Assembly: GCA_003507515.1 (NCBI GenBank)
Contig: DNVL01000225.1
Coordinates: 1 to 5,734 of the forward strand
Length of the DNA: 5,734 nt
Source of the DNA: Legionella sp.
GTDB taxonomy: Bacteria > Pseudomonadota > Gammaproteobacteria > Legionellales > Legionellaceae
Reading direction: 5' to 3'
A model generated the notes under the pieces. The model worked only from the letters and a program-made list of their open reading frames with translations. It ran no database searches and was not told the DNA's origin. Shown here in pieces: positions 5,326 through 5,734 of this stretch (within the stretch, counting starts at the first letter, position 1; the number at the start of each line of letters is the position of its first letter). Position numbers and translations under genes: made by a program.

Positions 5326-5734
5326 ATGACACAGAAAACGGCTCATTTAAGTATTTCAGGCCTTCTGCCCATTGATTTACCCATCTACAGCCCGACACTT
5401 GGGAATGACGTCATTGACATCAGTACCTTAGGCTCGCACGGCGTGTTTACGTATGATCAAGGGTTTATGTCTACCGCTGCTTGCGAATCAAAAATTACCT
5501 ATATTGATGGCGGAAAAGGGATATTACTCTATCGCGGGTACCCAATAGAACAACTGGCTGAAAAAAAGAGCTATTTAGATGTGTGCTACTTGCTGCTGAA
5601 CGGTGAATTACCAAATGCCGATGAAACGGTGAGCTTCAATCACCTCATCAACAACCACACCATGGTGCATCAACAAATGTACCAATTTTTAAATGGATTT
5701 CGTCGAGACGCGCATCCGATGGCGATCATGGTCG
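5326..5734 (+). CDS. gltA: Citrate synthase GltA, 5' part only
   Basis: Citrate synthase condenses acetyl-CoA and oxaloacetate to citrate at the entry of the TCA cycle. The visible 136 codons give the N-terminus of the bacterial type II (hexameric, NADH-sensitive class) enzyme. An initial small beta-rich segment is followed by [18 protein letters not shown], then [32 protein letters not shown] near residues 46-77, a stretch characteristic of proteobacterial Glt[11 protein letters not shown] and the segment ending [12 protein letters not shown] follow at the window edge. The catalytic His and Asp residues lie in the missing two thirds (the family is about 430 residues), so activity cannot be judged. 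The reading frame is open to the end of the window. It is divergently transcribed from the ABC-F gene across a 206-bp spacer, with a strong Shine-Dalgarno. Confidence 0.95.
   Translation, partial: MTQKTAHLSISGLLPIDLPIYSPTLGNDVIDISTLGSHGVFTYDQGFMSTAACESKITYIDGGKGILLYRGYPIEQLAEKKSYLDVCYLLLNGELPNADETVSFNHLINNHTMVHQQMYQFLNGFRRDAHPMAIMV

Noticed and set aside
1..5734. CRISPR array, tRNA/rRNA gene, insertion sequence or toxin-antitoxin pair
   Set aside because: I looked on both strands and saw no spaced direct repeats, cloverleaf-like sequence, transposase or paired small genes.

Overview
The window looks like chromosomal DNA of a gammaproteobacterium, most likely from the Legionellales (Coxiella/Legionella-type). 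The citrate synthase N-terminus reads like the Coxiella-type enzyme as I remember it. A pdxB gene (the DXP-dependent vitamin B6 route, largely gammaproteobacterial) and a YbiT-type ABC-F gene fit this. The genus is an inference; I could not run a search.

Layout from left to right: (1) the 5' part of lipA on the minus strand, cut by the window edge; (2) a PAP2-family membrane phosphatase, also minus and directly upstream of lipA; (3) a 59-bp divergent spacer with a 7-bp-arm inverted repeat, then pdxB on the plus strand; (4) a convergent, unrecognised minus-strand gene for a 239-residue protein, with three degenerate internal repeats, a basic N-terminus and a C-terminus of tandem Asp-Ser-Ser-Val/Leu-Phe units; (5) its control region, with a sigma70-like promoter, a perfect 20-bp palindrome in the leader, and a strong hairpin terminator shared with the next gene; (6) a complete minus-strand ABC-F ATPase gene of the YbiT type; (7) a 206-bp divergent spacer with candidate back-to-back promoters; (8) the first 136 codons of gltA on the plus strand.

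Most of the window is housekeeping: lipoate synthesis, pyridoxal phosphate synthesis, ribosome-associated ATPase, TCA-cycle entry and lipid phosphate metabolism. These genes do not form a single pathway. The nearest thing to undescribed biology is the orphan gene between pdxB and the ABC-F gene. It has its own promoter, a palindromic leader, a strikingly AT-rich repeat domain and a much more GC-rich tail, and it looks like a lineage-specific insertion. A secreted-effector role is possible in a Legionellales host-associated bacterium, but the sequence does not prove it. No RNA gene, CRISPR array or insertion sequence was seen, and no gene-free stretch exceeds 300 bases.
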